A stretch of 64,000 nucleotides of DNA. Source: Flavobacterium tistrianum (GTDB lineage: Bacteria; Bacteroidota; Bacteroidia; Flavobacteriales; Flavobacteriaceae). Below the pieces are notes generated by a model. That model was not told the DNA's origin. It saw only the letters and a program-made list of their open reading frames with translations, and searched no databases. Shown piece by piece: positions 1-9,055 of this stretch (position 1 is its first letter; the number at the start of each line of letters is the position of its first letter). Where the stretch lies: the NCBI RefSeq assembly GCF_003254545.1, contig NZ_QJRH01000065.1, forward strand, positions 124,001 through 188,000, read 5' to 3'. The translations under genes were made by a program, and so were the position numbers.

Positions 1-459
1 CTAATTGATTTCAGTTTGTCATCAAACACTAAACGTTTGTGGGTGATTGATTTAACTAGTAATACAATTTTGTTTAATTCGCTTGTAGCTCACGGAAGAA
101 ATACTGGTGAAGAATTTGCTTCAGCATTTTCAAATCTTAATTCATCATTTAAAAGCAGTTTAGGTTTTTATGCAACTGGTGAAATTTATCAAGGAAAACA
201 TGGCGCTTCTTTGCGTTTAGATGGTTTAGAAAATGGCGTAAATGACAATGCTCGCGAAAGAGGCGTTGTAATGCATGGTGCAGATTACGTGTCTGAGTCC
301 TTCATCAGAGATCATAAAAGATTAGGCAGAAGTCAAGGCTGTCCAGCACTTCCAGTTGAATTAACAAATGAGATTATCGAATTAATAAAAGACAAATCGT
401 GTTTATATATCTACCATCCTTCAAGAAGTTTTGCGATGGAAGAGAGGTTAATTTCTTAA
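1..459 (+). CDS. Murein L,D-transpeptidase catalytic domain family protein, 5'-truncated by window edge
   Basis: The frame is open from base 1, so the N-terminus lies outside the window; the first in-window start-like codon (TTG at 16) is not a real start. The remaining 150 or so residues match the YkuD_2-type murein transpeptidase fold: an HGADY stretch followed by SQGCPALP, whose Cys is the expected catalytic nucleophile with the upstream His. Family members are secreted or periplasmic and form or edit 3-3 crosslinks or attach groups to peptidoglycan. The stop codon overlaps the tail of the convergent L,D-transpeptidase gene by 12 bases, so two unrelated transpeptidase types meet tail to tail. 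The family is clear; the substrate is unknown. Confidence 0.85.
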   Translation, partial: LIDFSLSSNTKRLWVIDLTSNTILFNSLVAHGRNTGEEFASAFSNLNSSFKSSLGFYATGEIYQGKHGASLRLDGLENGVNDNARERGVVMHGADYVSESFIRDHKRLGRSQGCPALPVELTNEIIELIKDKSCLYIYHPSRSFAMEERLIS

Positions 460-2031
460 TTGCGCATATAAATCCGAATCTAAATCATAAATATCAGCTC
501 TGAAAATGAGCTGATTTTTTTTGCTCCATGCTGTCCAATACCACTGGTATAAAGCGTACTTTTTGGTAATCTTGAAACTCATTGTTGTTTTACTAGCTAT
601 AATAGTGTCAATTCTGTCTTGAGGCCAGTTTCCATCAACATCTAATATATGTTGGGCCAGTTCCAATGGGTTTTCAACACGCACGCATCCAGAACTCATA
701 GAACGATTATTGCGCCCAAAAATATTTCGGTGATTTGTATCGTGCAGATAAACACTGTGATGATTTGGGAATAAGATTTTCATTAATCCTAATGAGTTGT
801 CATAACCAGGACTTTGAACATAACGATAATTGTTTGGTTTGTTTTCATTCCATGCCATCGGAGAAACAACCTTTCCAGCAGTATCATAGATAGTTATGTT
901 CTTATTGGCTAAATAATTTCGGTTTCTTTTCATTGCAGGAACCACATCTTCTTTTAAGATTGTTGGAGGAACAGTCCATGTGGGATTAAAAACAACTGTT
1001 TTCAAAAACGAAGTAATAATAGGCGTTCTTCTTTTGCTGGTTCCAACTACAATATTTCTAACTAAAGTTGTGTCTTTGTTTTCGACAACATTTAAGCTGT
1101 AATCAGGAATATTGATAATGAAATAATTTTCAGCTAATTCTGACGGATACCATCTCCATCGTTCCAAATTGGCAATGATCTGTTTTTTTCTATCTTCTTT
1201 AGAATAATTTAAAGCGCGAATAGTTCCTGCTCCGATAATACCGTCCGAAGCTAAACCGTGCCTTTCTTGGAATCTTTTAACTGCTTCAAAAGTTTTGTGA
1301 TTATAAATCTTTGTAAGGCTGTCTTTTCCAGACATGTCGTTCCAGTACAAAAGCCTTTTTTTAATGTTTATTAAAACAGGATTAGTATCGTTTAAAACAA
1401 TTTTATCAGCAGATTCAATATTATTTACATTGTCGTCTGGAAAAGTATTGATGATTTCCAGTGCTTTTAGTAATTCTTTGTAAGTTTCGGTTTTAGGCTG
1501 AATATTTTCAACAATGCTATCTAATTTATTTCTATTGAAACCTTTAATTAAAACAGAATTCACATCAAATTCTTTTTCTTCCAAATCCCAATTGGTGTAC
1601 AATTTTTTAGGGTCTAATTTTCCTTTATAAATATGATTTAGATATTTTTCAAAATTATAAGTCACTAAAATATCATACTTAGCCAGATCTTTATCGCTAA
1701 GTGAAGTTACTTTACTTTCGTATTTTTTAAGTTGGGATATTTTGTAATCTTCAGGTTCTAAACCTAATTCTTCTGATTTTTCTAATTGGGATAAAACAAA
1801 AGCTCTCTTTTTAAGGTTTCCCCATACGGTTTGGTTCTCAGATGCAATGTAAAATTGCTTTAAGGTTTCGCTTTTAAAAGTTCCTATTAATGCAGTGTCA
1901 ATTTCGACAGTTCTCTCGTCAGTAAGTATAATTGCTGGTGCCTTTTTTTTGATATTAGATGCGGGTTTTGGATTTTCTTTTTTACAGCCCAGAAAAAGGC
2001 ATATTACTACTAAAGAGTAAAGTATTCTCAT
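448..2031 (-). CDS. YcbB/LdtD-like L,D-transpeptidase lipoprotein with peptidoglycan-binding domain
   Basis: The 527-residue product starts with a lipoprotein signal ending in FLGC (Cys16), so it is probably anchored in the envelope. The central part carries a PG_binding_1-like segment (VKRFQERHGLASDG...IRALN), and the C-terminal half is a YkuD domain with HDTNHRNIFGRNNR followed by SSGCVRVENP, containing the catalytic His and Cys. Length and domain order match the YcbB (LdtD) family, which makes 3-3 crosslinks between tetrapeptide stems. It is the last gene of a leftward unit behind a GNAT gene only one base away, and it converges on another transpeptidase gene. Confidence 0.9.
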   Translation of the reverse strand: MRILYSLVVICLFLGCKKENPKPASNIKKKAPAIILTDERTVEIDTALIGTFKSETLKQFYIASENQTVWGNLKKRAFVLSQLEKSEELGLEPEDYKISQLKKYESKVTSLSDKDLAKYDILVTYNFEKYLNHIYKGKLDPKKLYTNWDLEEKEFDVNSVLIKGFNRNKLDSIVENIQPKTETYKELLKALEIINTFPDDNVNNIESADKIVLNDTNPVLINIKKRLLYWNDMSGKDSLTKIYNHKTFEAVKRFQERHGLASDGIIGAGTIRALNYSKEDRKKQIIANLERWRWYPSELAENYFIINIPDYSLNVVENKDTTLVRNIVVGTSKRRTPIITSFLKTVVFNPTWTVPPTILKEDVVPAMKRNRNYLANKNITIYDTAGKVVSPMAWNENKPNNYRYVQSPGYDNSLGLMKILFPNHHSVYLHDTNHRNIFGRNNRSMSSGCVRVENPLELAQHILDVDGNWPQDRIDTIIASKTTMSFKITKKYALYQWYWTAWSKKNQLIFRADIYDLDSDLYAQLRN

Positions 2032-2032
2032 T

Positions 2033-2471
2033 TTATAATTTTTTAAACATCAAATAATGTTCGCCGACATCTTTAATCTCAAATGCATCACCGAGTGGCC
2101 GATAGTTCATTTTTTGATAAAAGCCGACAGCGGCAGTTCTGGCATTAAACCATATCAAGTCGACTTTGTTATTATTGCAATACGTTTCGCAATGCCTTAC
2201 CAAAGCCTCTCCAAATCCTTTTTTTTGATGTGTTTCTAAAACAGCCATCCCTCGAATCTGTGCTTGATTTTGAGCGGCAAATATAGGATTGATTTTTTCA
2301 AATAACGAAATAATTCCTGTTAAATTTTTGCCTTCAAATAAACCAAAATGATGCGTAGATTCGAGATCGTCTCCTTCAAATACGCAACTTTCTATGGGGT
2401 TTTCCTTTTCTTAAAACAGGTTGAGGAACGGCATAAGTTTCTTTTGATGGAATTTCTCTGATTGTAATCAT
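2033..2471 (-). pseudogene. GNAT-family N-acetyltransferase split by a one-base frameshift
   Basis: Reading leftward from the ATG at 2471 gives MITIREIPSKETYAVPQPVLRKGKP and then leaves frame in a GGAAAACCCC run near 2395-2408. In the next frame the protein continues as IESCVFEGDDLESTHHFGLF and on to the GNAT core (RGMAVLETHQKKGFGEALVRHCE) and the C-terminal NARTAAVGFYQKMNYRPLG. Removing one base restores a single 145-residue protein of normal GNAT length with an acetyl-CoA pyrophosphate loop. The fault lies in a short homopolymer, so a sequencing error is as likely as a true mutation. The substrate is unknown. Confidence 0.75.
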
Positions 2472-2588
2472 GATTTTTTGAAAAAATAATGTTTTTATAA
2501 CTTTTTAATTTTAAATAAGTTATAAAAAAATGTTGATTTTTATTGATTTTTTTTGCCCAAAAGCTTGTTTTTAACTGAACTTTCTTTC

Positions 2589-2596
2589 TATATTTG
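2589..2596 (+). promoter_or_regulatory. Bacteroidetes -7 element for the first tRNA-Gly
   Basis: TATATTTG fits TAnnTTTG exactly and ends ten bases before the tRNA. Confidence 0.7.
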
Positions 2597-2606
2597 CACA
2601 ACCAAT

Positions 2607-2679
<73 letters not shown>

Positions 2680-2755
2680 CTAAAAAGTAAACGCGTTTTA
2701 CTTTATGTGAAAATAAATTTTTTGATTTTTATTTTGTTTTAAAAATTAAATTTTT

Positions 2756-2763
2756 TAAGTTTG
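2756..2763 (+). promoter_or_regulatory. Bacteroidetes -7 element for the second tRNA-Gly
   Basis: TAAGTTTG matches TAnnTTTG, with a TTTTG about 20 bases upstream as a possible -33 element. It ends 12 bases before the tRNA, so the second copy can be transcribed alone. Confidence 0.7.
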
Positions 2764-2775
2764 CACCCGATTAAT

Positions 2776-2848
<73 letters not shown>

Positions 2849-2852
2849 CTTC

Positions 2853-2883
2853 AAAAGCCTCAAACATTGTTTGAGGCTTTTTT
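2853..2883 (+). terminator. Intrinsic terminator after the tRNA-Gly pair
   Basis: AAAAGCCTCAAAC, a three-base loop ATT, then GTTTGAGGCTTTTTT form a near-perfect hairpin ending in a T run on the plus strand. Confidence 0.9.
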
Positions 2884-2917
2884 GTTTTTTAGACTAGACG
2901 TAAATTCTAATATTTTT

Positions 2918-2976
2918 AAAATTCCAAATTCCAATTCTGTATTCATTATTTTGACTTAAATTTTGGAATTTGGAAT
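2918..2976. repeat. Palindromic AATTCCAAATTCC-type intergenic repeat
   Basis: AAAATTCCAAATTCCAATT is mirrored about 20 bases later by TTTTGGAATTTGGAATTT, forming an AT-rich hairpin at the convergent junction of the tRNA pair and pepE. The same word pair recurs at 27201-27244 and 34274-34312. Confidence 0.75.
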
Positions 2977-2990
2977 TTAAAAATTGGATT

Positions 2991-3698
2991 TTACTTTAAA
3001 TCGCTTAAGTCGCTTTCTGGTGCTAATTCTTGTGCTTCTTGATTTTGTTTGAACAATCTCGCAGATAAAGAACCCTTCAAAGTAATTTTTTCTCCTTTAA
3101 CTTCTAGCCAGCTTCCTTCTCTTAAACCTAAAACTGGAATCGAATTAAATGCATGAAATTCTTTAATTCTTGTTTCGCGAGTTTCTCCCATGTGTTTCGA
3201 TTGTAAATCGGCATCCAGATAATGCGGATTTAAGTTAAAAGGAATTAATCCTAAAGTCTGAAAGCTAGGAGGGTAGATAATTGGCATGTCATTAGTGGTT
3301 TGCATTGATAAGCCGCAAATATTGCTTCCTGCACTTGATCCTAAATAAGGAGTGCCATTTTTTACAGTTTCAGAAAGCAGTTGCATAATGTTGTTTTTGT
3401 AAAGTTGGGTAACCAATAAAAAAGTATTGCCTCCTCCTGTAAAGATTCCTTCAGCGTTTTTTACTGCATCCTGCGGGTTTTCAAACTCATGAATTCCTTT
3501 TACATTGATATTGATTGTGTTAAAAGCCTCTGCGGCTTTTTTTGTGTACTCGTCATGCGAAATACCGCTTGGACGTGCATAAGGAATAAATAAGATTGTT
3601 TTACAGTTTTTAAAATGTGTTTTTAAAGTAGGTAAAATATATTCTAAGTAATTGCCTCCGTGTAAAGTAGAAGTGCTTGCGATGATAATGCTTTTCAT
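2991..3698 (-). CDS. pepE: Dipeptidase E (peptidase S51, alpha-aspartyl dipeptidase)
   Basis: The 235-residue product has the S51 hallmarks: FTGGGNT, then GSSAGSNI with the nucleophilic Ser at about residue 122, and NPHYLD holding the candidate catalytic His. Family members hydrolyse dipeptides with N-terminal aspartate in the cytoplasm. The frame extends five codons further to a TTG at 3713, but the ATG at 3698 gives the usual MKSIIIAS start and is preferred. It stands alone between a repeat and a divergent operon. Confidence 0.9.
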   Translation of the reverse strand: MKSIIIASTSTLHGGNYLEYILPTLKTHFKNCKTILFIPYARPSGISHDEYTKKAAEAFNTININVKGIHEFENPQDAVKNAEGIFTGGGNTFLLVTQLYKNNIMQLLSETVKNGTPYLGSSAGSNICGLSMQTTNDMPIIYPPSFQTLGLIPFNLNPHYLDADLQSKHMGETRETRIKEFHAFNSIPVLGLREGSWLEVKGEKITLKGSLSARLFKQNQEAQELAPESDLSDLK

Positions 3699-3864
3699 GA
3701 TGTTTAAGCTCAAATTTTTGTTTGTTAAAGGTATTAAAAAACTCTGTTTTTGATTGCGTTTTTTAATGGTTTAATTAACATATTTTTACCAAGTCGTTAA
3801 TATTAAATTTGGAACGACTTAGGATATTTTTACCGTTTTAAGAATATTTTTAAATTATTTTATT

Positions 3865-4632
3865 TTGCTTCAGAAAATTACTTGTTTTTTAATTATTGTG
3901 GCTGGACAGGCTTGCTGGTCACAAAGCCAAGATCGCTCCGTTTTTAACGGTAAAGTGGTTTCAAATACTTCAGATTTAGAAGGGATTCATGTAATCAATG
4001 CGCAAACAGAAGAAACCGTAACAACAAACGCGGCAGGATCTTTTTCTATTTCGGCGAAAGCAAATGATATTCTGGTTTTTTCTTCAATAAGTTTTAAAGA
4101 AAAAAGGGTTTTGCTGAAACAAGAAGATTTTTCAAATCTTAATTTTTCCGTCAATCTTACAATGATTATGTATCAATTGCAAGAAGTTGTTGTGAAGCGA
4201 TATGATAATATTAATGCTGAAAGTTTGGGGATAATTCCTATGGGGCAGAAAAAATACACTGCAGCAGAACGTAAATTGCAAACGGCGACTGCGCTAAATG
4301 CTACTGCAAATGGAGGAACAATGGCTGGTGGATCTATTTCTGCTGATCCATTACTGAATTTTTTCTCAGGAAGAACTGCTATGCTTAAGAAAGAAGTTGC
4401 AGTAGAAAAGAAGGAGTTTTTTATGAAACTTTTGGAAAATATGTTTAGTCTGGAACATTTTGTTGACAGATTAAAAATCCCGGCAGATTATGTCAAAGGT
4501 TTTGAGTATTATGCGGTAGAGAATGAGAAATTTACCGTGATTTTGAATTCTAAAAATAAAACTTCTACGGAGTTTTTGCTTGGAGAATTAGCTGTAAAGT
4601 ATAAAGAAATGATTGCTGGTGAAAATAAGTAG
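3865..4632 (+). CDS. Secreted carboxypeptidase-regulatory-like domain protein, paralogue 1
   Basis: The product begins with a hydrophobic signal peptide ending near CWSQSQ, then a CarboxypepD_reg-like beta sandwich (residues about 25-110: FNGKVVSNTSDLEGIHVINAQ... then DILVFSSISFKEK) of the type that opens TonB-dependent proteins. No barrel follows; residues 115-255 are a family-specific tail with NAESLGIIPMGQKKYTAAER. No in-frame ATG precedes TTG at 3865 before an upstream stop, so a TTG start is inferred. It is the first of three tandem relatives, and the tail is about 60 percent alike by eye to the next gene. The role is unknown; probably an envelope protein. Confidence 0.75.
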   Translation: MLQKITCFLIIVAGQACWSQSQDRSVFNGKVVSNTSDLEGIHVINAQTEETVTTNAAGSFSISAKANDILVFSSISFKEKRVLLKQEDFSNLNFSVNLTMIMYQLQEVVVKRYDNINAESLGIIPMGQKKYTAAERKLQTATALNATANGGTMAGGSISADPLLNFFSGRTAMLKKEVAVEKKEFFMKLLENMFSLEHFVDRLKIPADYVKGFEYYAVENEKFTVILNSKNKTSTEFLLGELAVKYKEMIAGENK

Positions 4633-5344
4633 GCTTATATCGATTATTGTTTTTCTTTTTGTTCAGATTGTTTTTGGACAAAAAAGCGATGCAAAACTGT
4701 TGACAGGAAAGGTGCAGGAGCAGTCTACTTCTGTTGAAGGAGTAAATATTATAAATAATGCGACTCAAGTCGCAACAGTTTCAGATTCTGAAGGTAATTT
4801 TTCAATTGTAGTCAGAGAAGGAGATGTTTTGGTTTTTTCTGCAGTAAACCTTGATCCTGTTAAGCATAGAATCACTTCAGAAGATATGACTGCCAATCTT
4901 TTGGTTATTAAAATGACTGCTAAAGAGGTGGAATTAAAAGAAGTGGTTGTGAATGAAAATGCCAATATAACTGCAGAAAATTTAGGAATTATTCCGTACG
5001 GACAAAAAAAATATACACCTGCAGAGCGAAAGGTGTATACGGCAACTTCAACATCGGTAGATAAGCTTTTAAATGCAATTTCAGGACGAACTGCAATGTT
5101 GAAAAAAGAAGTGAATGTGGAGAAAAAAGAAGCTCTTTTTAGAAAACTGGAATATCTTTTTGAAGAGAATTATTATACTAATCGATTAAAGATTCCTGTA
5201 GATGATATAAAAGGATTTCAATTATTTTGTGTAGATGATGCCGATTTTGCTGTATCTTTGAATACTAAAAACAAAACAATGAGTATGTTTTTAATCACAG
5301 ATCTAGCAAGAAAATATCTAACAATTCTCGAAAATGAAAAATAA
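4619..5344 (+). CDS. Secreted carboxypeptidase-regulatory-like domain protein, paralogue 2
   Basis: This is a close paralogue of the preceding gene: signal peptide ending near VFGQ, CarboxypepD_reg-like domain (LTGKVQEQSTSVEGVNIIN... DVLVFSAVNLD), then the tail motif NITAENLGIIPYGQKKYTPAER and SGRTAMLKKEVNVEKKEA, both present in paralogue 1. The start overlaps the previous stop; GTG at 4619 gives the natural signal peptide MKISRLISIIVFLFVQ, while TTG at 4613 is also possible. Overlaps with both neighbours point to one translationally coupled operon. The function is unknown. Confidence 0.75.
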   Translation: MKISRLISIIVFLFVQIVFGQKSDAKLLTGKVQEQSTSVEGVNIINNATQVATVSDSEGNFSIVVREGDVLVFSAVNLDPVKHRITSEDMTANLLVIKMTAKEVELKEVVVNENANITAENLGIIPYGQKKYTPAERKVYTATSTSVDKLLNAISGRTAMLKKEVNVEKKEALFRKLEYLFEENYYTNRLKIPVDDIKGFQLFCVDDADFAVSLNTKNKTMSMFLITDLARKYLTILENEK

Positions 5345-6089
5345 ATTAGGAGTACTCGTTGTCTGCTTATTTTGTCAATTTGTATTAGGGCAAAACGGTT
5401 TCAGGAAACCATTACACGGTCAGGTTATCAATGATTTTTTAGCCATAGAAAGTGGCTATGTAATGAATATTAATGCTAATGTCAGAACATTTATTGGAGC
5501 TGGCGGTTTATTTGATATAATGGCGCAACCTAAAGATACCTTACTGTTTTCAGGTCTATCATTTCAATCAAAAAAAGTAGTTTTAACTGAAAAAGATTGT
5601 GCTGAGGTTCTTTTAAAAATAAAGCTGGATTTGGTTAATAATCAGCTTAAGGAAGTTGTGGTTCATAAAGAATTAAAAGTAAAAGCACTGCAAGGTGGTT
5701 CTCAGAAATATGTAGATATGCAGTTTGAAGATGACAAGCAGTCTACCGCAAAAAATAATGCAATGCTTTCTGATCAGACTATAAAATACGGAACTGATTT
5801 TGTTAGAATTTTTAAAGATGTCAAAAAACTTTTGAGCAAAAAAGACGAAGTAAAAGAAGAAGAAATTACAGATATTGCTTTTGTAGAATATGCGAAGGAT
5901 AATTTTACAAAAGATTTTTATTCTAAAACACTCAATCTTAAAGCTGACGAAGTAGAGCTTTTCCTGATGTATTGCTCAAACGATCCGCATTCTAAAGAAT
6001 TGGTAGATCCAGATCAGAAGTTTCAGTTAATGGATTTTATGATCAATAAGAATAAAGAATTTAAGAAGGCTGAGGCTGCTCAAAAATGA
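5334..6089 (+). CDS. Secreted carboxypeptidase-regulatory-like domain protein, diverged paralogue 3
   Basis: Signal peptide (MKNKLGVLVVCLFCQFVLGQ) and a degenerate CarboxypepD_reg-like N-terminal domain (PLHGQVINDFLAIESGYVMNI ... DTLLFSGLSFQSKKVVL) link it to the two genes before it. The C-terminal half lacks the LGIIP.GQKKY motif and is charged and probably helical (KKLLSKKDEVKEEEITDIAF). It overlaps the upstream gene by 11 bases and the downstream gene by 4. The three genes look like a duplication series in which the third copy has changed most. The function is unknown. Confidence 0.7.
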   Translation: MKNKLGVLVVCLFCQFVLGQNGFRKPLHGQVINDFLAIESGYVMNINANVRTFIGAGGLFDIMAQPKDTLLFSGLSFQSKKVVLTEKDCAEVLLKIKLDLVNNQLKEVVVHKELKVKALQGGSQKYVDMQFEDDKQSTAKNNAMLSDQTIKYGTDFVRIFKDVKKLLSKKDEVKEEEITDIAFVEYAKDNFTKDFYSKTLNLKADEVELFLMYCSNDPHSKELVDPDQKFQLMDFMINKNKEFKKAEAAQK

Positions 6090-6592
6090 AAAAAAGAATA
6101 ATTTATCCCTTGCTGGGAGTTTTGTTTGTATTGACTTCGGCATTTGCTTTTCATAAATTTTATGTTGGTGTTTTTCAGGTAAATTATGCTGCAGAAAAAA
6201 AGATGTTGCAAATTACTTCTCGCATTTTTATTGATGATTTGAACAATGCAATGGAGAAAAAGTATCATAAAAAGACATTTGTTGGTACAAGCAAAGAAAC
6301 TCCAGCAGATGTTGAATTATTGAAAAAATATCTATCCGAACATTTTTTAATTAAAGTAAATGGGCAGTCAAAAGCGATAACTTTTTTATCTAAAGAAGTT
6401 GAGACTGATGATGTTTTGGTTTGTTATTCCAGAATTAAAGACGTGGATAAATTCAAAACCCTTGAAATTTCAAACACTATTTTGGTTGATTGGAATTCAG
6501 AACAGCAAAACATTACGCATATTTCAGCATTTGATACAAAAAGAAGTGTGCTTTTTACAGAATCTTCAAGGAAAGAATTGTTAAAATATTAA
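6086..6592 (+). CDS. DUF6702-like small secreted protein
   Basis: The 168-residue product has an N-terminal hydrophobic helix (YPLLGVLFVLTSAFAF) and then HKFYVGVFQVNYAAEKKMLQITSR, typical of a conserved Bacteroidota family commonly found just before M1 metallopeptidase genes. The ATGA overlap with the upstream gene makes it the fourth member of the operon, and the M1 peptidase starts 66 bases downstream. No catalytic motif is visible. The DUF6702 assignment comes from memory of the family and its gene context. Confidence 0.65.
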   Translation: MKKRIIYPLLGVLFVLTSAFAFHKFYVGVFQVNYAAEKKMLQITSRIFIDDLNNAMEKKYHKKTFVGTSKETPADVELLKKYLSEHFLIKVNGQSKAITFLSKEVETDDVLVCYSRIKDVDKFKTLEISNTILVDWNSEQQNITHISAFDTKRSVLFTESSRKELLKY

Positions 6593-6658
6593 GATATTGA
6601 TAAAATTAATGTTTTAATTACTATTTTCACAGCCTAAAGAAATTACCATTAAATTTTT

Positions 6659-8902
6659 ATGAAAAAACTTTCATTATTATTGCTTTTTCCTGCAATGTTA
6701 GTGGCGCAGGATAAACCAGTAACAGCTCCTGCCAAACAACAAGGAAAGTACGACACCAACAAGTTTAGCCAAATGTACGATTTGTTGGCAACACCAAATA
6801 TGTTTCGTACAGCTTCTGGAGCTCCAGGACCAGCTTACTACCAACAGCAGGCAGATTACAAAATCGATGTTGAACTGGATGATAAAAATTCAAAATTAAG
6901 CGGATCTGAAACTATTACCTATACTAATAATTCGCCAGATAGTCTGGAATATTTATGGGTTCAATTAGATCAAAATCAGGCAAAAGCAAATACACAAAGT
7001 TCATTAGCAGAAAGTGATAAAATTAATCAGGTTTTGCCACTTGATGGTTTTTCTTCTAAATATTTGAAAAAAGATTTAGAGCGTGGTTTTAATATTGAAC
7101 AAGTTAAAGATGCTAAAGGAAGTGCCATGTCTTATACGATCAACGAAACGATGATGCGTATTAATTTGACTTCGCCTTTAAAACCTGGAGAGAAAATTTC
7201 ATTCTCAATCAAATGGTGGTATAATATTAACAACTACAGAAAAGAAGGCGGTCGTTCAGGATATGAACTATTCGAGAAAGACGGCAATAAATTATATGTA
7301 ATCGCGCAATTCTACCCAAGAATGGCGGTTTACAATGATGTTGAAGGATGGCAAAATATGCAATTCTGGGGAAGCGGAGAGTTTGCTCTTCCTTTCGGAA
7401 ACTTTGATGTAAACATTACAGTGCCTGCAGATCACGTAATCGATGCGACAGGAGAATTAATGAATAGAGCCGAAGTATTTACAGCTGAACAGGTGAAAAG
7501 ATACGAACAAGCGCAAAAGTCATTTGACAAACCAGTTGTAATTGTAACGCAAGCAGAAGCCGAAGCGGCTGAAAAAGGTTTTTCTGAAAAGAAAAAAACT
7601 TGGAAATTCAGCGCTAAAAATGTTCGTGATTTCGGAATTGCTTCTTCAAGAAAATTCATTTACGATGCAATGGCTGTGAAAATCGGAAACAGAACTGTTA
7701 TGGCAGAATCTGTTTATCCAAAAGAAGCAAATCCGCTTTGGGGAGAAACTTCTACAATGGTTGTGGCTCATACTTTAAAAAGCTATTCTTCTCATACTTT
7801 TGATTATCCTTATCCAAAAGCAGTTTCTGTTTCTGCAGAAGATCAAGGTATGGAATATCCAATGATTTGCTGGAATTATGGTCGTCCTGACGAAAATGGT
7901 GTAACCAGCAAAGAAGTTAAAAACGGAATGATTGGTGTTATTATCCACGAAGTTGGACACACTTTCTTCCCTATGATTGTAAACTCTGACGAACGCCAAT
8001 GGACTTGGATGGATGAAGGTTTGAATTCGTTCTTACAATATTTGGCTGAACAGGAGTTAGATTCAAATTTCCCTTCAAGAAGAGGACCTGCAAAAAATAT
8101 TGTTCCTTACATGAGCGGTGATCAAAAGTTTTTAGAGCCTATTATGTCTAACTCAGAAACGATTCACCAATTCGGAAATAATGCTTACGGAAAACCAGCT
8201 ACAGGTCTTAATATTTTAAGAGAAGTAGTTATGGGAAGAGAATTATTTGATCATGCATTCAGAACCTATGCAAACAGATGGAAGTTTAAGCACCCAACGC
8301 CAGAAGATTTCTTTAGAACAATGGAAGATGCTTCTGCAGTAGATTTAGATTGGTTCTGGAGAGGTTGGTTCTACTCAACAGATTTTGTTGATATCGGAAT
8401 TAAAGATGTAAAACAATATTACGTTTCAGATACTCCAACTGCAGATATTAAAGATGTTAAAGTAAGAAAAGGGCGTTTTGGATTCGAAAAAGGACCTTTT
8501 GTTTACTTGGTTGCAGGAGATAACGCAGAAGTAAGCGATTCTAAGAAAAAAGCTTTAAAAGTAGAAGATTTTAAACCTTTAGCAGATTATGTAGATCAGA
8601 CTTTTACAGCTGAGGAAAAAGCGAGTATTAAATCTCCTAAGTATTTCTACGAAGTAGAGTTTAATAAACCAGGCGGAATGATTATGCCTATTTTAGTTGA
8701 GATTACTTACGAAGATGGTTCTAAAGACAATTACAAATATCCAGCGCAAATTTGGAGAAAAAGTAATGATACGGCTAGAAAAGTTTACGCTACTACAAAA
8801 GCAATTAAGAGTATTCAAATTGACCCGCAATTGCTAACGGCAGATATTGATGTAACTAATAACTCTTGGCCAAAAGTAGAAACAAAGTCAAAATTTGACT
8901 AA
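6659..8902 (+). CDS. Secreted M1-family zinc metallopeptidase
   Basis: The 747-residue product begins with a signal peptide (MKKLSLLLLFPAMLVAQ). The gluzincin site is complete: H430-E431-VG-H434 and the third zinc ligand E453 exactly 18 residues later (WTWMDEGLNSF). An EDQGMEYP stretch some 40 residues before it stands where M1 peptidases carry the GAMEN exopeptidase motif. The N-terminal beta-sandwich precedes it and a non-catalytic tail of about 200 residues follows. It probably removes N-terminal residues from peptides outside the cytoplasm. It follows the four-gene envelope operon and ends in a clear terminator. Confidence 0.9.
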   Translation: MKKLSLLLLFPAMLVAQDKPVTAPAKQQGKYDTNKFSQMYDLLATPNMFRTASGAPGPAYYQQQADYKIDVELDDKNSKLSGSETITYTNNSPDSLEYLWVQLDQNQAKANTQSSLAESDKINQVLPLDGFSSKYLKKDLERGFNIEQVKDAKGSAMSYTINETMMRINLTSPLKPGEKISFSIKWWYNINNYRKEGGRSGYELFEKDGNKLYVIAQFYPRMAVYNDVEGWQNMQFWGSGEFALPFGNFDVNITVPADHVIDATGELMNRAEVFTAEQVKRYEQAQKSFDKPVVIVTQAEAEAAEKGFSEKKKTWKFSAKNVRDFGIASSRKFIYDAMAVKIGNRTVMAESVYPKEANPLWGETSTMVVAHTLKSYSSHTFDYPYPKAVSVSAEDQGMEYPMICWNYGRPDENGVTSKEVKNGMIGVIIHEVGHTFFPMIVNSDERQWTWMDEGLNSFLQYLAEQELDSNFPSRRGPAKNIVPYMSGDQKFLEPIMSNSETIHQFGNNAYGKPATGLNILREVVMGRELFDHAFRTYANRWKFKHPTPEDFFRTMEDASAVDLDWFWRGWFYSTDFVDIGIKDVKQYYVSDTPTADIKDVKVRKGRFGFEKGPFVYLVAGDNAEVSDSKKKALKVEDFKPLADYVDQTFTAEEKASIKSPKYFYEVEFNKPGGMIMPILVEITYEDGSKDNYKYPAQIWRKSNDTARKVYATTKAIKSIQIDPQLLTADIDVTNNSWPKVETKSKFD

Positions 8903-8919
8903 ATAAATTAAAAATATAT

Positions 8920-8960
8920 AAAAAGCTCATCAGGTTTATAAATGCTTGATGAGCTTTTTT
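8920..8960 (+). terminator. Intrinsic terminator after the M1 peptidase
   Basis: AAAAAGCTCATCA and TGATGAGCTTTTTT pair across a 14-base loop and end in a T run. Confidence 0.85.
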
Positions 8961-9027
8961 ATTTTAATTAAATGCATTTTCAAGGACTTTTTAAGTTAAT
9001 TTTAAAACTCTAAGCTGCAAAATTTAA

Positions 9028-9035
9028 TATCTTTG
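9028..9035 (+). promoter_or_regulatory. -7 element of the tatA promoter
   Basis: TATCTTTG fits TAnnTTTG and ends 20 bases before the tatA start codon. Confidence 0.6.
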
Positions 9036-9055
9036 CGACTACAAAATTAAAAGTT

